Positions 42,585-51,586 are shown, counted from the first letter of the stretch. The stretch is DNA of 64,000 nucleotides from Paenibacillus chibensis (GCF_004001045.1 NZ_BIMK01000032.1:38768-102767), one strand, 5' to 3'. A program made the numbers and translations. Notes: a model not told the origin generated them from the sequence alone.

Positions 42585-43379
42585 TTAATCCATAATCCAA
42601 TCATCTTCCAGTAAACGAATTTTCTCCATTTTTTTGGCTTTTCCTGTCGCATCATCCAACTGGACGAATAAGCCGTGGAACTGCCACTTCCCGTTGTCTA
42701 CCCGGAATCGCACCGGCAGCTGCGTTTTGAATTTGCGCAGTACCGCCTCCCGTTCCATGCCCAGGATCCCTTCCTTAGGACCCACCATGCCGGCATCGGT
42801 CAAATAGGCTGTTCCGCCCGGTAAAATCGTATCGTCATTGCTCTGCACATGAGTATGTGTACCTACGACGATCGAGGCGCGGCCATCCAGATGCCATCCC
42901 ATGGCAATCTTTTCTGATGTCGCTTCCGCATGGAAATCCACCAGAATGTATTTATGCTTCTTGCGCAGCTGGTCCACGATTTCATCGCTGACGCGGAAAG
43001 GGCAATCAATCGCCGGCAAAAAGGTGCGGCCCTGCAAATTCACGATCGCGAGTTCCTTACCGTTCGCTTTGATTACCGTTGAGCCCAGCCCTGGCGTACC
43101 GGGAGGGAAATTCGCCGGACGAATCATCCGCGGCTCATCATCGATAAAATCGAAAATCTCCTTGTTGTCCCATGTATGGTTGCCCATCGTAATCCCATGA
43201 ACACCCCACTCGAAAAAATCCTTGGCGATCGACTCGGTGATCCCTCTGCCGGATGCGGCATTTTCACCGTTCACGATTATGATATGCGGGTTATACTTTG
43301 ATTTCAGGGAAGGCAGCGTATTCTTTAACGCCTTTCTCCCTACGCTTCCGACGATGTCTCCAATAAATAAAACGTTAAT
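42585..43379 (-). CDS. ymdB: YmdB-type metallophosphodiesterase, ATT start
   Basis: This TIGR00282-family phosphodiesterase, reported to hydrolyse cyclic mononucleotides and to affect biofilm and RNase Y-dependent mRNA levels, lies next to rny. The usual ATG/GTG scan begins at 43274 and omits the first 35 residues. The frame is open upstream and encodes NVLFIGDIVGSVGRKAL, containing the essential metal-binding Asp (IGDIVG). The only plausible initiation codon is ATT at 43377-43379, 8 bases after AAGGAGG. From there the protein has exactly the family length of 264 aa. Other ligands: VNGENAA, GNHTWDNKE, DFHAEATSEK and GTHTHVQS. Confidence 0.88.
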   Translation of the reverse strand: MNVLFIGDIVGSVGRKALKNTLPSLKSKYNPHIIIVNGENAASGRGITESIAKDFFEWGVHGITMGNHTWDNKEIFDFIDDEPRMIRPANFPPGTPGLGSTVIKANGKELAIVNLQGRTFLPAIDCPFRVSDEIVDQLRKKHKYILVDFHAEATSEKIAMGWHLDGRASIVVGTHTHVQSNDDTILPGGTAYLTDAGMVGPKEGILGMEREAVLRKFKTQLPVRFRVDNGKWQFHGLFVQLDDATGKAKKMEKIRLLEDDWIMD

Positions 43380-43416
43380 AACGTTTCCCTCCTTGATTAG
43401 ATGAAAATTTACGAAA

Positions 43417-43455
43417 AAGTGAAAAGTGGCCCCACAGAGCGGCGGCCACTTTTCA
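43417..43455 (-). terminator. Terminator of rny
   Basis: GAAAAGTGGCC pairs with GGCCACTTTTC around GCCGCTCTGTGG, followed on the minus strand by ACTTTTTCG. It sits just ahead of the ymdB start region. Confidence 0.7.
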
Positions 43456-43463
43456 AATAGCGA

Positions 43464-45008
43464 TTATTTAGCGTATTCAACCGCCCGGGTCTCACGAATA
43501 ACGGTAACTTTAATATGCCCCGGATAATCCAGTTCATTTTCGATCGTTTTCGTGATATCCCTTGCCAAGCGGAAAGCTTCCGCATCATCAATCTTCTCAG
43601 GCTGTACCATGACGCGAACCTCGCGTCCGGCTTGAATCGCGAACGATTTTTCTACACCCTCGAAGGACTCGGAGATTTCCTCCAGCTTTTCCAGACGTTT
43701 AATATACGTTTCGAGTGTTTCACGACGTGCTCCCGGTCTTGCCGCGGACAATGCATCCGCTGCTCCGACCAGCATGGCGATGACTGAAGTTGCTTCGACA
43801 TCACCATGGTGTGATGCAATGCTGTTGATAACCACCGGATGTTCCTTGTATTTCTTCGCCAGCTCCACGCCGATTTCAACGTGTGATCCTTCCACTTCAT
43901 GATCCAGCGCTTTACCGATGTCATGCAACAAACCGGCCCGTTTGGCAAGAACGATATCCTCTCCAAGCTCTCCGGCCATCAGACCTGTGAGATAAGCAAC
44001 CTCCATGGAGTGCTTCAGCACGTTCTGACCATAGCTGGTACGGAATTTCAGGCGGCCCAGGATCTTGATCAGATCTGGATGCAGCCCGTGAACTCCCACC
44101 TCGAAGGTCGCCTGTTCGCCGTATTCGCGAATGCGTTCGTCGACCTCTTTGCGTGACTTTTCCACCATTTCTTCAATCCGCGCCGGATGAATTCGGCCAT
44201 CAGATACCAGTTTTTCCAAAGCGGTACGGGCGATTTCCCGACGGATCGGATCGAATCCTGACAGAATAACAGCTTCAGGCGTATCATCGATAATGAGATC
44301 AATACCAGTAAGGGTTTCCAGTGCGCGGATATTACGGCCTTCGCGACCGATGATCCGGCCTTTCATTTCCTCATTCGGCAATGTCACGACAGATACCGTC
44401 GTCTCAGCCACATGGTCTGCAGCGCAGCGCTGGATGGCTAGCGTCACGATTTCTCGTGCCTTCTTGTCCGCTTCCTCCTTGGCCTGCTGCTCGATGTCTT
44501 TGATCATTTGAGCGGTCTCATGCCGTACTTCCTGTTCCACATTGCTCAAGATGATGCTTCTTGCATCCTCAATCGTCAGATTGGAGATGCGTTCCAATTC
44601 AGTGACCTGGCTTTTATAAATCAGATCAATCTGCTGTTGTGTCTCTTCAATACGCTTCTCTTTGTTAGCCACTTGTTCTTCTTTGCGTTCCAGCGATTCA
44701 ATCTTTTTATCCAGCGACTCTTCTTTCTGCAACAATCGTCTTTCCTGCCGTTGAATTTCATTCCGACGCTCACGAGTGTCTTTTTCAGCTTCAGTACGGA
44801 TTTTATGGACTTCGTCCTTCGCTTCCAGTACCGTTTCCTTTTTCAGTGCTTCAGCTTCCTTCTTCGCATTTTCAACAATATTCAATGCAGCTTGTTCAGC
44901 ACTAGAAATTTTAGCTTCTGCAAGAGATTTGCGAATAAAATATCCAATCACGAACCCCAAGAACAATCCGGCAACAACGAGAATGATCGATAATAGCCAC
45001 GTAGGCAT
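43464..45008 (-). CDS. rny: Ribonuclease Y
   Basis: This is a 514-aa membrane-anchored endoribonuclease that starts mRNA turnover. An N-terminal membrane helix (LLSIILVVAGLFLGFVIGYF, 4-23) is followed by a long charged coiled coil (30-190), a KH domain (about 200-270; the GREGRNIRALE motif) and an HD domain with catalytic HD in LLHDIGKALDHE (about 364-375). I start at ATG 45008 behind GAGGGGGTG. The longer ORF from 45107 runs through the leader. The adjacent ymdB and the ricA gene act on the same enzyme. Confidence 0.96.
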   Translation of the reverse strand: MPTWLLSIILVVAGLFLGFVIGYFIRKSLAEAKISSAEQAALNIVENAKKEAEALKKETVLEAKDEVHKIRTEAEKDTRERRNEIQRQERRLLQKEESLDKKIESLERKEEQVANKEKRIEETQQQIDLIYKSQVTELERISNLTIEDARSIILSNVEQEVRHETAQMIKDIEQQAKEEADKKAREIVTLAIQRCAADHVAETTVSVVTLPNEEMKGRIIGREGRNIRALETLTGIDLIIDDTPEAVILSGFDPIRREIARTALEKLVSDGRIHPARIEEMVEKSRKEVDERIREYGEQATFEVGVHGLHPDLIKILGRLKFRTSYGQNVLKHSMEVAYLTGLMAGELGEDIVLAKRAGLLHDIGKALDHEVEGSHVEIGVELAKKYKEHPVVINSIASHHGDVEATSVIAMLVGAADALSAARPGARRETLETYIKRLEKLEEISESFEGVEKSFAIQAGREVRVMVQPEKIDDAEAFRLARDITKTIENELDYPGHIKVTVIRETRAVEYAK

Positions 45009-45226
45009 AATTTCACCCCCTCGTTGGTTCCTCCAAGGTATTCCTTGGGATTTTTTGTACAGTCGTTCAATCAACACGTTCATCATCATACACAAATCGT
45101 AAATCAACGATTCTTATCTCCCGCGAATACGGGCATTATCCATATGAATTGGCGCTCATGAATCTTACAGAAACAAGCCTTTTTTGGAAGGAAAAAGGGT
45201 TTCATTACGGTACAAGATTCATATTC

Positions 45227-45256
45227 ATTTTAGTATTTGTGAAAAGATATTGTCAA
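45227..45256 (-). promoter_or_regulatory. Sigma-A promoter of rny
   Basis: Perfect -35 TTGACA (45251-45256), 18-bp spacer, -10 TAAAAT (45227-45232). The leader to the ATG is about 210 bases; it contains no recognised riboswitch. Confidence 0.6.
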
Positions 45257-45289
45257 GAGAGTGCATTTCATAATATGTCAGCTTCTGCC

Positions 45290-46021
45290 TCAATCAAATG
45301 AAAAATCCTCCAATTCCTCATCAGCATCCCCATTTTCCTGAATGAATTGATTGATTGCCCTCCGGACATGTTCGCCTGAAAAGCCCCTTCTCATTAAAAA
45401 AGATCCGGTTTTCCGCTTCTTGTCCATCACTTCGCCGCGCGTTTGATTCCATTTTTTTCTTCCCACAATCAGACAGCTCTCGAATTCCTGCTCCTGGCTC
45501 ACCTCATCAAGCGCCTCGCTGATCAGAGACTTGTCCACGCCCTTCTGGCGAAGCTCCTGCCTGACCCAGGCTCTACCCTTCCGCTGGCTCGAAATGCGCT
45601 GGGAGGCCCACTGCTTCGCATACAGCTCGTCGTCAATCAAGCCTTCCTGCTCCAAGCGCTGAAGAGCTTGCTCAATGACCGACTGCGAAATTTCTTTTTC
45701 CTTCAGCCGATCCGCCAGTTCCTTTCGGGTTCGCTGCTTCCGTTCGAGATATTTGAGTGCTTGTACATAAGCCCGCTGCTTCTCATCCGCCAGCACGATA
45801 TCTTCAAGTTCCTGTTTCGTGAACTGGTTTCCTCTCAGCATCCGGTACTTGATCATGACATCCTCATGAATGGACAGCTTGTATTCACCGAATGAAATCA
45901 AATATCGTCCCTTTTGCTTCGGCTGCCGCTCCACTGCCGTGATCACCAGCTCCTGATCATCCGGAAAATGAGACACATCCGTCTCTTCCTGCTGCCCTTG
46001 CATATCTTCTTCTAGCTGCAT
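45290..46021 (-). CDS. recX: Regulatory protein RecX
   Basis: This 243-aa all-helical protein binds RecA filaments and modulates their activity. It consists of tandem three-helix RecX repeats (ALKYLERKQRTRKELADRL as key pattern RKQRTRKEL, ALQRLEQEGLIDDELYA, then a third ending FLMRRGFSGEHVRRAI). The N-terminal 60 residues form the Firmicute-type extension. The C-terminus is acidic (DADEELEDFSFD). It lies directly downstream of recA in the same direction, separated by a terminator, as often seen. GGGGGGAGATC precedes the ATG. Confidence 0.92.
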   Translation of the reverse strand: MQLEEDMQGQQEETDVSHFPDDQELVITAVERQPKQKGRYLISFGEYKLSIHEDVMIKYRMLRGNQFTKQELEDIVLADEKQRAYVQALKYLERKQRTRKELADRLKEKEISQSVIEQALQRLEQEGLIDDELYAKQWASQRISSQRKGRAWVRQELRQKGVDKSLISEALDEVSQEQEFESCLIVGRKKWNQTRGEVMDKKRKTGSFLMRRGFSGEHVRRAINQFIQENGDADEELEDFSFD

Positions 46022-46052
46022 GATCTCCCCCCCTGAACATTGCCTCCTATGG

Positions 46053-46090
46053 AAAAGGCGCCCCGGTCAGGTTCACCAGGGCGCCTTCTA
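46053..46090 (-). terminator. Terminator between recA and recX
   Basis: GAAGGCGCCCTGG and CCGGGGCGCCTTTTCC form a strong stem on the minus strand with a short T-run. recX may be reached only by read-through. Confidence 0.7.
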
Positions 46091-46112
46091 TAAAGGCTTT
46101 ATAGGCTAACGT

Positions 46113-47174
46113 CTATTCAAGCTCCAGCAATTCCTGTTCTTCCTTCTGCTCATCTTCCAGTTCGCTGGACGTAGGAGCTGGAACCACCGTCGTAAGATTG
46201 CTTGCTTCCCGAATCTTGTTCTCGATGGCATCGGAAATTGGCGTGTTCTCTTTCAAGAACTGCTTCGCATTCTCACGGCCTTGGCCGAGTCGTTCGCCTT
46301 CATAGGAGTACCAAGCGCCGCTCTTGTTCACGATATCCAGTTCCGTACCGATATCGATAATGCTGCCTTCCTTGGAAATGCCTTCTCCGTACATGATATC
46401 GATCTCCGCTTGTTTGAACGGAGGGGCCACTTTATTCTTCACAACCTTGATCCGCGTCCGGTTACCCACGACATCATTGCCCATCTTAATGCTCTCGATC
46501 CGACGCACATCCAGGCGTACGGAAGAATAGAATTTCAGGGCGCGGCCGCCAGGCGTTGTTTCTGGGTTACCGAACATCACGCCAACCTTTTCGCGAAGCT
46601 GATTAATGAAGATGGCAATCGTCTTCGACTTGGCGATCGCACCGGACAGCTTCCGCAGCGCCTGAGACATCAGACGAGCCTGCAGACCCACATGGGAATC
46701 GCCCATTTCACCTTCGATTTCCGCCTTCGGTACGAGGGCAGCTACCGAGTCCACAACGACAATATCTACTGCGCCGCTGCGCACAAGGGCTTCGGCAATC
46801 TCAAGCGCCTGTTCGCCTGTATCGGGCTGGGAAAGCAGCAGTTCATCGATGTTAACGCCAAGCTTGCTTGCATAAAGAGGATCAAGCGCATGCTCCGCAT
46901 CGATAAATGCGGCTTGTCCGCCAGTCTTCTGAACTTCCGCAATGGCATGTAAAGCCACCGTTGTCTTACCGGATGATTCCGGTCCGTATATTTCAATGAC
47001 GCGGCCTCTCGGAAGACCGCCAATACCCAATGCTATATCTAAAGCCAAGGAACCGCTGGGAACGACTTCCACTTGCATGTGAGTTGACTCACCCAGCTTC
47101 ATGATTGAACCTTTACCAAATTGTTTCTCTATCTGACGAAGCGCGACTTCCAGCGCAGCACGACGATCTGACAA
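46113..47174 (-). CDS. recA: Recombinase RecA
   Basis: This is a 353-aa strand-exchange ATPase. Walker A is GPESSGKTT (about 64-72), Walker B VVVDSVAALVP, loop L1 GDSHVGLQARLM and loop L2 region NQLREKVGVMFGNPETTPGG. The C-terminus is acidic (DEQKEEQELLELE). The start is probably TTG 47174 (MSDRRAALEVAL), about 10 bases after AAGGA and matching the B. subtilis N-terminus. GTG at 47192 has no upstream binding site. A LexA box and promoter precede the gene, so it is SOS-inducible. Confidence 0.97.
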   Translation of the reverse strand: MSDRRAALEVALRQIEKQFGKGSIMKLGESTHMQVEVVPSGSLALDIALGIGGLPRGRVIEIYGPESSGKTTVALHAIAEVQKTGGQAAFIDAEHALDPLYASKLGVNIDELLLSQPDTGEQALEIAEALVRSGAVDIVVVDSVAALVPKAEIEGEMGDSHVGLQARLMSQALRKLSGAIAKSKTIAIFINQLREKVGVMFGNPETTPGGRALKFYSSVRLDVRRIESIKMGNDVVGNRTRIKVVKNKVAPPFKQAEIDIMYGEGISKEGSIIDIGTELDIVNKSGAWYSYEGERLGQGRENAKQFLKENTPISDAIENKIREASNLTTVVPAPTSSELEDEQKEEQELLELE

Positions 47175-47205
47175 TAAACTCACATCCTTCACCGTTTATA
47201 AACCT

Positions 47206-47257
47206 ATCATACCTTGTTTTGGAACGTTTGCCAAGCATTTTTTCGAACATACATTCG
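47206..47257 (-). promoter_or_regulatory. recA promoter with LexA (SOS) box
   Basis: Minus strand: -35 TTGGCA (47229-47234), 17-bp spacer, -10 TATGAT (47206-47211). CGAACATACATTCG at 47244-47257 matches the Gram-positive LexA consensus CGAACRNRYGTTYG with one mismatch. It lies 10 bases upstream of the -35. Confidence 0.8.
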
Positions 47258-47308
47258 TTTTTTTTTGCCCCGGTCATTCTCCTTCCGGCAGTTCGCCACG
47301 GCCCCGGG

Positions 47309-47350
47309 AACAGAAAAGAACCGCAGCAAAATCCATTTTTGCACGGTTCT
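47309..47350 (-). terminator. Terminator of cinA
   Basis: AGAACCGTGCAAAAA and TTTTGCTGCGGTTCT pair with one mismatch, followed on the minus strand by TTTCTG. It lies between the cinA stop and the recA promoter. Confidence 0.65.
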
Positions 47351-47382
47351 TCCGTATAACAACATTATAACTCGTTCACGGT

Positions 47383-48669
47383 CTATTGTACAACTTCATC
47401 CGATGCCGATTCCGGTTTATGCGTCACGAGTCTCAGCCACAAATGATGAAGCAGGGTCTTGACCGTACGGATCCGGATCGTCTCACGGTTGCCGCTGAAT
47501 CTCAGCTCGAAAACCTCCGTTTTCTTCCCCTTCTCCGCAAGCCCGACATAGACCAGCCCGACCGGCTTCCGCTCGGAGTAACCCGGCCCGGCAACCCCTG
47601 TGACCGAAAGTCCGAAATCGCTGTCCGGAATCATCCGCACATGCTCCGCAAGCACTTCCGCCACTTCATGGCTTACCGCTCCCGGAGCCTCTTCTCCTTC
47701 AAGCAGCGCATGCGGAACATGCAGAAGCTTCTCCTTCATCGCGTTGGAGTAGCACACGATCCCTCCAAGAAACATCGTTGCGCTGCCCGGAATCGACGTA
47801 ATGCTCTCCATCAGCAAGCCGCCTGTGCAGCTCTCGGCCGCGCTCAGCGTGAGCCCGCGGTCCGCCATGATGTCCACGATCATCTTCTCAATCGGCACGT
47901 CCGAGCTTGCATACATATGCTTGGGCAGGCGCTTTTGAATTTGAGCCTCTAGCGCCTCCAGCTTTTTCATCGCCTCGAGCTCGCCGGCCGCTTTGGTCGA
48001 GATGCGGACCGAAACTTCGCCCTCCTTGGCGTAAGGCGCGATCGTCGGATCGCTTTGGGCCTGAATCAGATCCAGCAGCTTATCCTCAAGCAGCGATTCG
48101 CCGATACCGGCGAATTTCAGCATCTTGGAGTAAATCGGCATCTCGTCCGTCAAAGCATGCTGCAAGAGCCACGGTTTGACCTGGCTCTCGAACATCGGTT
48201 TCATTTCTTTCGGCGGGCCCGGCATCACGATATAGAACTTCTCGCCCTCTGCGATCGCGATTCCAACCGCCAGACCCGTCTCATTCGGAAGCGGCGTGCT
48301 GCCGTCAATGACAAGCGCCTGGCGGCGATTGTTCTCGGTCATATCGATCCCACGGTTGACGAAGAACTTCTCCACCTGGTCCATGGCCAGCCGGTCGATA
48401 TGAAGGGAGCGGCCCAGCACGGCGGCAAGAGCATCCTTGGTCAGATCGTCCTGGGTCGGACCAATCCCTCCGGTTAAGAGCACGATATCCGCGCGCTGTG
48501 CAGCGTGCTCGATGGCATGCTGCAGCCGCTGCATGTTATCGCCGACGACCGTCTGGTAATAAACGTCGATTCCCATCCCGGCCAGCTCCTGAGACAGAAA
48601 CTGCGCATTGGTATTCAAAATTTGACCAAGCAGCAGCTCGGTTCCTACTGCAATGATTTCTGCTTTCAT
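47383..48669 (-). CDS. cinA: CinA-like competence/damage-inducible protein
   Basis: This is a 428-aa two-domain protein. The N-terminal MoCF-like domain (1-170) carries ITVGTELLLGQ-type AVGTELLLGQILNTNA and LTGGIGPTQDDLTKD; in homologues it hydrolyses ADP-ribose. The C-terminal CinA domain (about 265-415) has AAESCTGGLLMESIT and TGVAGPGYS and acts as nicotinamide mononucleotide deamidase in homologues. Location upstream of recA and downstream of pgsA is the normal Firmicute order. AGGAGGAA precedes the ATG. Confidence 0.93.
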   Translation of the reverse strand: MKAEIIAVGTELLLGQILNTNAQFLSQELAGMGIDVYYQTVVGDNMQRLQHAIEHAAQRADIVLLTGGIGPTQDDLTKDALAAVLGRSLHIDRLAMDQVEKFFVNRGIDMTENNRRQALVIDGSTPLPNETGLAVGIAIAEGEKFYIVMPGPPKEMKPMFESQVKPWLLQHALTDEMPIYSKMLKFAGIGESLLEDKLLDLIQAQSDPTIAPYAKEGEVSVRISTKAAGELEAMKKLEALEAQIQKRLPKHMYASSDVPIEKMIVDIMADRGLTLSAAESCTGGLLMESITSIPGSATMFLGGIVCYSNAMKEKLLHVPHALLEGEEAPGAVSHEVAEVLAEHVRMIPDSDFGLSVTGVAGPGYSERKPVGLVYVGLAEKGKKTEVFELRFSGNRETIRIRTVKTLLHHLWLRLVTHKPESASDEVVQ

Positions 48670-48752
48670 GCTGTCATTCCTCCTACCTGATGCGTATCCT
48701 CACACCTATATTTAACACAATACAAGCCGGATACTATCAATGTCCGTATTGG

Positions 48753-48787
48753 AAAGAAAAAGCAATAGGATCTCCCTATTGCCGTTT
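48753..48787 (-). terminator. Terminator of pgsA
   Basis: GGCAATAGGG and CCTATTGC pair around AGAT, followed on the minus strand by TTTTTCTTT. It begins at the stop codon. Confidence 0.8.
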
Positions 48788-49373
48788 ATGCATTGGTAAG
48801 CCGAAGCAAATGTTTGTTTTTGACGAAATAATCGATCCCGGAGTAAATCGTGATAAGCGCGGCCGCCCACGTCATAATGACATCCAGCGGAACGCCGATC
48901 AGCTCGAATGGGAAGTTGTTGATAAGCATCAATACAATGGCGACGATCTGAACCACTGTCTTGGCTTTGCCCCACTTGCTTGCCGCAACGACGGAGCCGT
49001 CCAGGAGCGCAATCTGGCGAAGGCCGGTCACAGCAAATTCGCGGCTGATAATCACGACGGCGATCCAGGAATCACATTTGCCCATCTCCACAAGCGAAAT
49101 GAGTACCGCCGCCACAAGCAGTTTATCCGCCAATGGGTCAAGCAGCTTGCCTAGATTTGTAACCATGTTGTTCTTGCGTGCCAAATAACCGTCTATACCG
49201 TCCGTGCTGGCTGCCACAATAAAAATGAATGCCGCGATCAACTGATTCAGGGGCAGCTCGTAAGAATTCCAGACCAGCGGTTCCGGATAGAAGCTGAAAT
49301 CCACCAGGAGAAACACCATCATGATCGGAATCAAACATATTCTTGCAATGGTAATACGGTTGGGCAAATTCAA
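48786..49373 (-). CDS. pgsA: CDP-diacylglycerol-glycerol-3-phosphate 3-phosphatidyltransferase
   Basis: This is a 195-aa membrane enzyme of phosphatidylglycerol synthesis. The CDP-alcohol phosphotransferase motif DG-x2-AR-x8-G-x3-D-x3-D is complete (DGYLAR at about 61-66 to LLDPLADK). About five membrane segments are visible. The N-terminal MNLPNRITIARICLIP is typical. Essential in most bacteria. It precedes cinA, as in B. subtilis. Its upstream region contains no other gene until yajQ. Confidence 0.95.
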   Translation of the reverse strand: MNLPNRITIARICLIPIMMVFLLVDFSFYPEPLVWNSYELPLNQLIAAFIFIVAASTDGIDGYLARKNNMVTNLGKLLDPLADKLLVAAVLISLVEMGKCDSWIAVVIISREFAVTGLRQIALLDGSVVAASKWGKAKTVVQIVAIVLMLINNFPFELIGVPLDVIMTWAAALITIYSGIDYFVKNKHLLRLTNA

Positions 49374-49574
49374 TGTACACCCTCCCCGGATAAAACAAAC
49401 TAGAAGTATAAATTCACATGATCAGCACAAAATGTACCGGAACTAACTATGTAAAAACGTCCCTCACTACACTTATCTTCACAAGTATAATATAACGTTT
49501 TATCACCTGTCAAAAAGATGCAGGCGGCTTTCCCGCCGCTGCCGCAGCCAGGCTTCGGGTTCTTCAGAACCCTT

Positions 49575-50066
49575 TTATTTGAAATTCGTGAACTGCAGAT
49601 CCAGAGGCAAATCCGCCTTGCGCAGCAGCTGCATCACGGCCTGGAGATCATCCTTGCTTTTGCCGGTCACCCGGATCTGGTCTCCTTGAATCTGGCTTTT
49701 GACCTTCAGCTTCGAGTCCCGAATAAGCACGTTGATCTTTTTAGCATTTTCCTGATCAATGCCCTGCTTCAAAGTAATGCGCTGACGAACCGTCCCCATG
49801 GATGCAGGCTCAATTTTGCTGTAGTCCACATTTTTCAACGAAAGACCTCGCTTGATCATTTTTGTCTGCAAAATATCGATGACGGAATTCAGCTTGTATT
49901 CATCATCCGAAACGATGACCAAAGCTTCTTTTTCCAGCTTCAGGCTGCTTTTGCTTCCTTTAAAATCAAAACGGGTCTCGATCTCCCTCTCTGCCTGGTT
50001 AATGGCATTATTCATTTCCTGCAAATCGAATTTGGAAATGATATCAAATGAACTTTCTGAACTCAT
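49575..50066 (-). CDS. YajQ-family nucleotide-binding protein
   Basis: This is a 163-aa protein with two ferredoxin-like repeats. MSSESSFDIISKFDLQEMNNA (pattern SFDIxSxFDLQE) and ETRFDFKGSKSSL are hallmarks. The second half has SMGTVRQRITLKQGID and IRVTGKSKDDLQAVM. Some members bind cyclic di-GMP, others RNA or tRNA; the ligand here is unknown. I start at ATG 50066 because AAAGGACGTG lies 8 bases upstream; the ATG six codons earlier overlaps that site. Isolated gene. Confidence 0.9.
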   Translation of the reverse strand: MSSESSFDIISKFDLQEMNNAINQAEREIETRFDFKGSKSSLKLEKEALVIVSDDEYKLNSVIDILQTKMIKRGLSLKNVDYSKIEPASMGTVRQRITLKQGIDQENAKKINVLIRDSKLKVKSQIQGDQIRVTGKSKDDLQAVMQLLRKADLPLDLQFTNFK

Positions 50067-50163
50067 GTTCACACGTCCTTTCATAAAACTTCATGTCATA
50101 TTATATGAAAATGTGGCGGACAAGTCTATTTTAAACTATGCGTCATGCTTTTAATCACAGCAA

Positions 50164-50213
50164 AGAGACATTCCTGCCCGGGAATAACGGATCATCAGGA
50201 ATGTCTCTTATGG
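50164..50213 (-). terminator. Strong hairpin after the 53-aa membrane protein gene
   Basis: A perfect 13-bp stem (AGAGACATTCCTG / CAGGAATGTCTCT) encloses 24 bases, followed on the minus strand by TTTGCTG. The T-run is weak, but its position just after the stop codon fits a terminator. Confidence 0.6.
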
Positions 50214-50227
50214 GCAAAGGCTCGGCC

Positions 50228-50389
50228 TTAGCGGCTCCGTGCAGGCTGTCTGAACATGTCCAAAATCCCCAGCACGATATGCGCAAGTCCGAAGCCCAAA
50301 ATGCCGTAACCCCATGCATTGGGAGTCAGATAATAACCGAGGAGGCTGACAATGATGCCTAAACCGGTCACGATCCAGCTGACTGTCAT
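50228..50389 (-). CDS. Small membrane protein, 53 aa
   Basis: This short gene encodes MTVSWIVTGLGIIVSLLGYY (residues 1-20), then LTPNAWGYGILGFGLAHIVL and GILDMFRQPARSR. Two hydrophobic segments (about 4-20 and 28-44) form a helical hairpin, with a basic cytoplasmic tail. GAGGTG lies 8 bases before the ATG. It lies between rodZ and yajQ on the same strand, with a hairpin after it. I recognise no family. The high glycine content and DUF-like size resemble many uncharacterised Bacillales membrane proteins. Confidence 0.75.
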   Translation of the reverse strand: MTVSWIVTGLGIIVSLLGYYLTPNAWGYGILGFGLAHIVLGILDMFRQPARSR

Positions 50390-50523
50390 AGTCCATACAC
50401 CTCATTTCCCTTGGAGATCATAAGACAGGAATCAAATTGAAGCTAGTCCTATTGTCTCCGGGAAGGTGCACGCTTATTCGCTGTACCCTGGCAGCTGCAA
50501 TATGATCGAATCTGTTGAGCCTG

Positions 50524-51558
50524 CTATTGGCCGGAACTACTGTCCGTGCTGTTCGAGCTCCCCGCAGACTGATCTTGGGTTGTATTCAAGCTGCTCGGAT
50601 CCACGACCTGCAGCACGATTCGAGAAGTCGATTTCCCGTCCGTAACGGTCTGCCCGGCAACTGTAATAGTCGTCGCTGGCGAATATCCGGATTTAATATA
50701 CATCCCCGAAGAATCGAGCGGGAAGGATAAGGAATCCCCGTCTTTGGTTTTTCCGTAGGAAAGCTTTTTGCCATGACTGTTCTGGCCGTTATAAACCTCA
50801 AGCCAGCTCTCACCGGTTGCTTTGATTTCCACAGTTACCGGCGTCCCTTGGGCAGCGGCAACTTTGAATATCGTGTCTTTGCCCTTTTTGCCGTCCTGCT
50901 GTACCGTCACAGTCCCGCTCGGAGGCGCCGTTGCACCGTTGTCCGGTGTCGTCGTATCCGTACCGCCGTCCGCAGGGGGAGTCGTCGTCTGGTCGCCGCC
51001 AGTGCCGCCAGCAGTGCCACCTCCAGGCGTCGTCTGATCCGGATTTGTTTTATCCGTACCCTCTGCCGTTTTGCCCGGATCGGTCGCAGGTGGCGTCGTG
51101 TCCGCCGGTTTCTTGGAAGGATCCTGCTGGCTATCCGTCACTTTGGACGGATCAACATTATTTGATTTCGTATGGCTTGCCTGGCTTGCATAAATATAAA
51201 TGACGACGATAATCAGAATCGGAAAAATCCACATCAATGTCGTAGACAGCCACTTGACGTTGCGTTCCGAGGAACGGGTGCTGCTCCGCTTCTGAATCAC
51301 GGGCTCCATCGTCGGTTCAGGCTCTGCAGGCGCCTCTTGCTTATGGCCCTCCAGCAGCAGATCCGGATCGAGTCCCACGGTCTCCGCATAGGTTTTAATA
51401 AAAGCCCTCACGTAAAAACTGCCGGGGAGCACCTTGTAGTCCCCTGCTTCGATGGCCTCCAAATATCTTTTGCGAATTTTCGTCATTTCCTGAACATCAT
51501 CCAGACTCATGCCTTTCTGCAGTCTGGCCTCCCTTAACTGTTGTCCCAGTTCGGACAT
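50524..51558 (-). CDS. rodZ: RodZ-like cytoskeletal membrane protein
   Basis: This is a 344-aa bitopic protein (B. subtilis YmfM). A cytoplasmic HTH_25 domain (1-75, LGQQLREARLQKGMSLDDVQ) links to MreB in homologues. A basic linker (KRSSTRSSERNVKW) precedes one membrane helix (about 108-126). An extended Thr/Pro/Gly-rich segment (about 140-215, repetitive TTPPAD and GGTDTTTPDNG) reaches into the wall. A DUF4115 domain (235-325) ends it. It guides cell-wall elongation. The spacer repeats are longer than in B. subtilis. It follows ymfK by 28 bases. Confidence 0.88.
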   Translation of the reverse strand: MSELGQQLREARLQKGMSLDDVQEMTKIRKRYLEAIEAGDYKVLPGSFYVRAFIKTYAETVGLDPDLLLEGHKQEAPAEPEPTMEPVIQKRSSTRSSERNVKWLSTTLMWIFPILIIVVIYIYASQASHTKSNNVDPSKVTDSQQDPSKKPADTTPPATDPGKTAEGTDKTNPDQTTPGGGTAGGTGGDQTTTPPADGGTDTTTPDNGATAPPSGTVTVQQDGKKGKDTIFKVAAAQGTPVTVEIKATGESWLEVYNGQNSHGKKLSYGKTKDGDSLSFPLDSSGMYIKSGYSPATTITVAGQTVTDGKSTSRIVLQVVDPSSLNTTQDQSAGSSNSTDSSSGQ

Positions 51559-51586
51559 GCCATCACCTCCTCATCCTAAGTGTGTA

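Noticed and set aside
50164..50213. Inverted repeat with 13-bp arms considered as an insertion-sequence end or CRISPR repeat
   Set aside because: A single copy, no target duplication, no transposase and a position just after a gene. Terminator-like use is the simpler reading.
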